A stretch of 5,821 nt of DNA from Planctomycetota bacterium (lineage in GTDB: Bacteria > Planctomycetota > UBA1135 > GCA-002686595), in contig JAPKBY010000128.1 of assembly GCA_028823185.1 (NCBI GenBank), forward strand, positions 1-5,821, given 5' to 3'. Below are positions 5,717 through 5,821 of this stretch, one piece after another. The notes under the pieces are model-generated. The model was not told the origin of the DNA and searched no databases. It was given only the letters and a program-made list of their open reading frames with translations. Numbering within the stretch: position 1 is the stretch's first letter; every line of letters starts with the position of its first letter. The translations under genes were made by a program, and so were the position numbers.

Positions 5717-5821
5717 CGACCCAGACTACCCGGCCCGCGATCACCTAGAGGTGCGATGTCCCAATTCGAGCAAAAAAGATAAGACTCCGCTCATTCGGAA
5801 GACGAGGACTTCACCGCTGAG
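5717..5821 (-). other. mutM upstream region; possible end of another gene
   Basis: This 105-nt stretch holds no complete gene. On the minus strand one frame from the window edge reads SAVKSSSSE and then TGA (5793-5791), which could be the C-terminus of an upstream gene, but nine residues prove little. Just after it, a weak 4-bp stem (TCCG 5786-5789 with CGGA 5796-5799) is followed on the minus strand by a run of six T (5777 to 5772), a poor candidate terminator. I could not pick out a convincing promoter for mutM. Confidence 0.25.

Noticed and set aside
5751..5821. Plus-strand frame open to the window edge from GTG 5751
   Set aside because: It is only 23 codons, with basic and unremarkable content and no ribosome binding site; the ATG frame at 5756 stops after eight codons.
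1..5821. Mobile elements, CRISPR arrays, tRNA/rRNA genes, toxin-antitoxin or defence genes
   Set aside because: No transposase, repeat-spacer pattern, tRNA-like fold or defence-family motif was seen on either strand; almost all sequence is explained by seven genes.

Overview
The window looks like chromosomal DNA of a GC-rich Gram-negative bacterium, most likely a planctomycete. The best clue is the first gene: a secreted, cysteine-containing protein whose C-terminal domain (CFGDGSGT, CPCG, FGDG.RCAGG, YQFWYRD, FNLTNG.EVTW) belongs to a family I recall as recurring in many copies in planctomycete genomes. Four of the five internal start codons also lack a convincing Shine-Dalgarno sequence, which fits that phylum. 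The lineage is an inference from these features; no rRNA or tRNA gene is present to test it.

Layout, left to right. 1-954 (+): the 3' part of the secreted protein gene, cut by the window edge. 955-1012: a short gap with two consecutive hairpins; the second reaches into the next start codon. 1013-2713 (+): a 566-residue membrane protein that appears to fuse two uncharacterised families usually encoded by neighbouring genes (TIGR03546-like, then TIGR03545/AsmA-like). 2715-3509 (-): YhhQ-type queuosine precursor transporter, tail-to-tail with the previous gene and only 1 nt away. 3510-3581: a 72-bp divergent control region with small repeats. 3582-4055 (+): an unknown 157-residue cytosolic protein. 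4059-5716 (-): a compact block read mutM, efp, then a small lipoprotein, with gaps of 9 nt and -4 nt (ATGA overlap). 5717-5821: upstream of mutM, perhaps holding the last codons of another minus-strand gene.

Functionally this is mostly housekeeping: base-excision repair (MutM), relief of ribosome stalling (EF-P), and salvage of a tRNA-modification precursor (YhhQ). Less ordinary points are the EfpL/YeiP-type loop of the EF-P (SPTARGG, Arg33 at the tip), a predicted YHS/TRASH-like metal-binding lipoprotein apparently translationally coupled to efp, and the two-family fusion at 1013-2713. I found no mobile element, CRISPR array, tRNA, rRNA, defence locus or riboswitch that I could support, and no clear sign of a wholly new multi-gene system.
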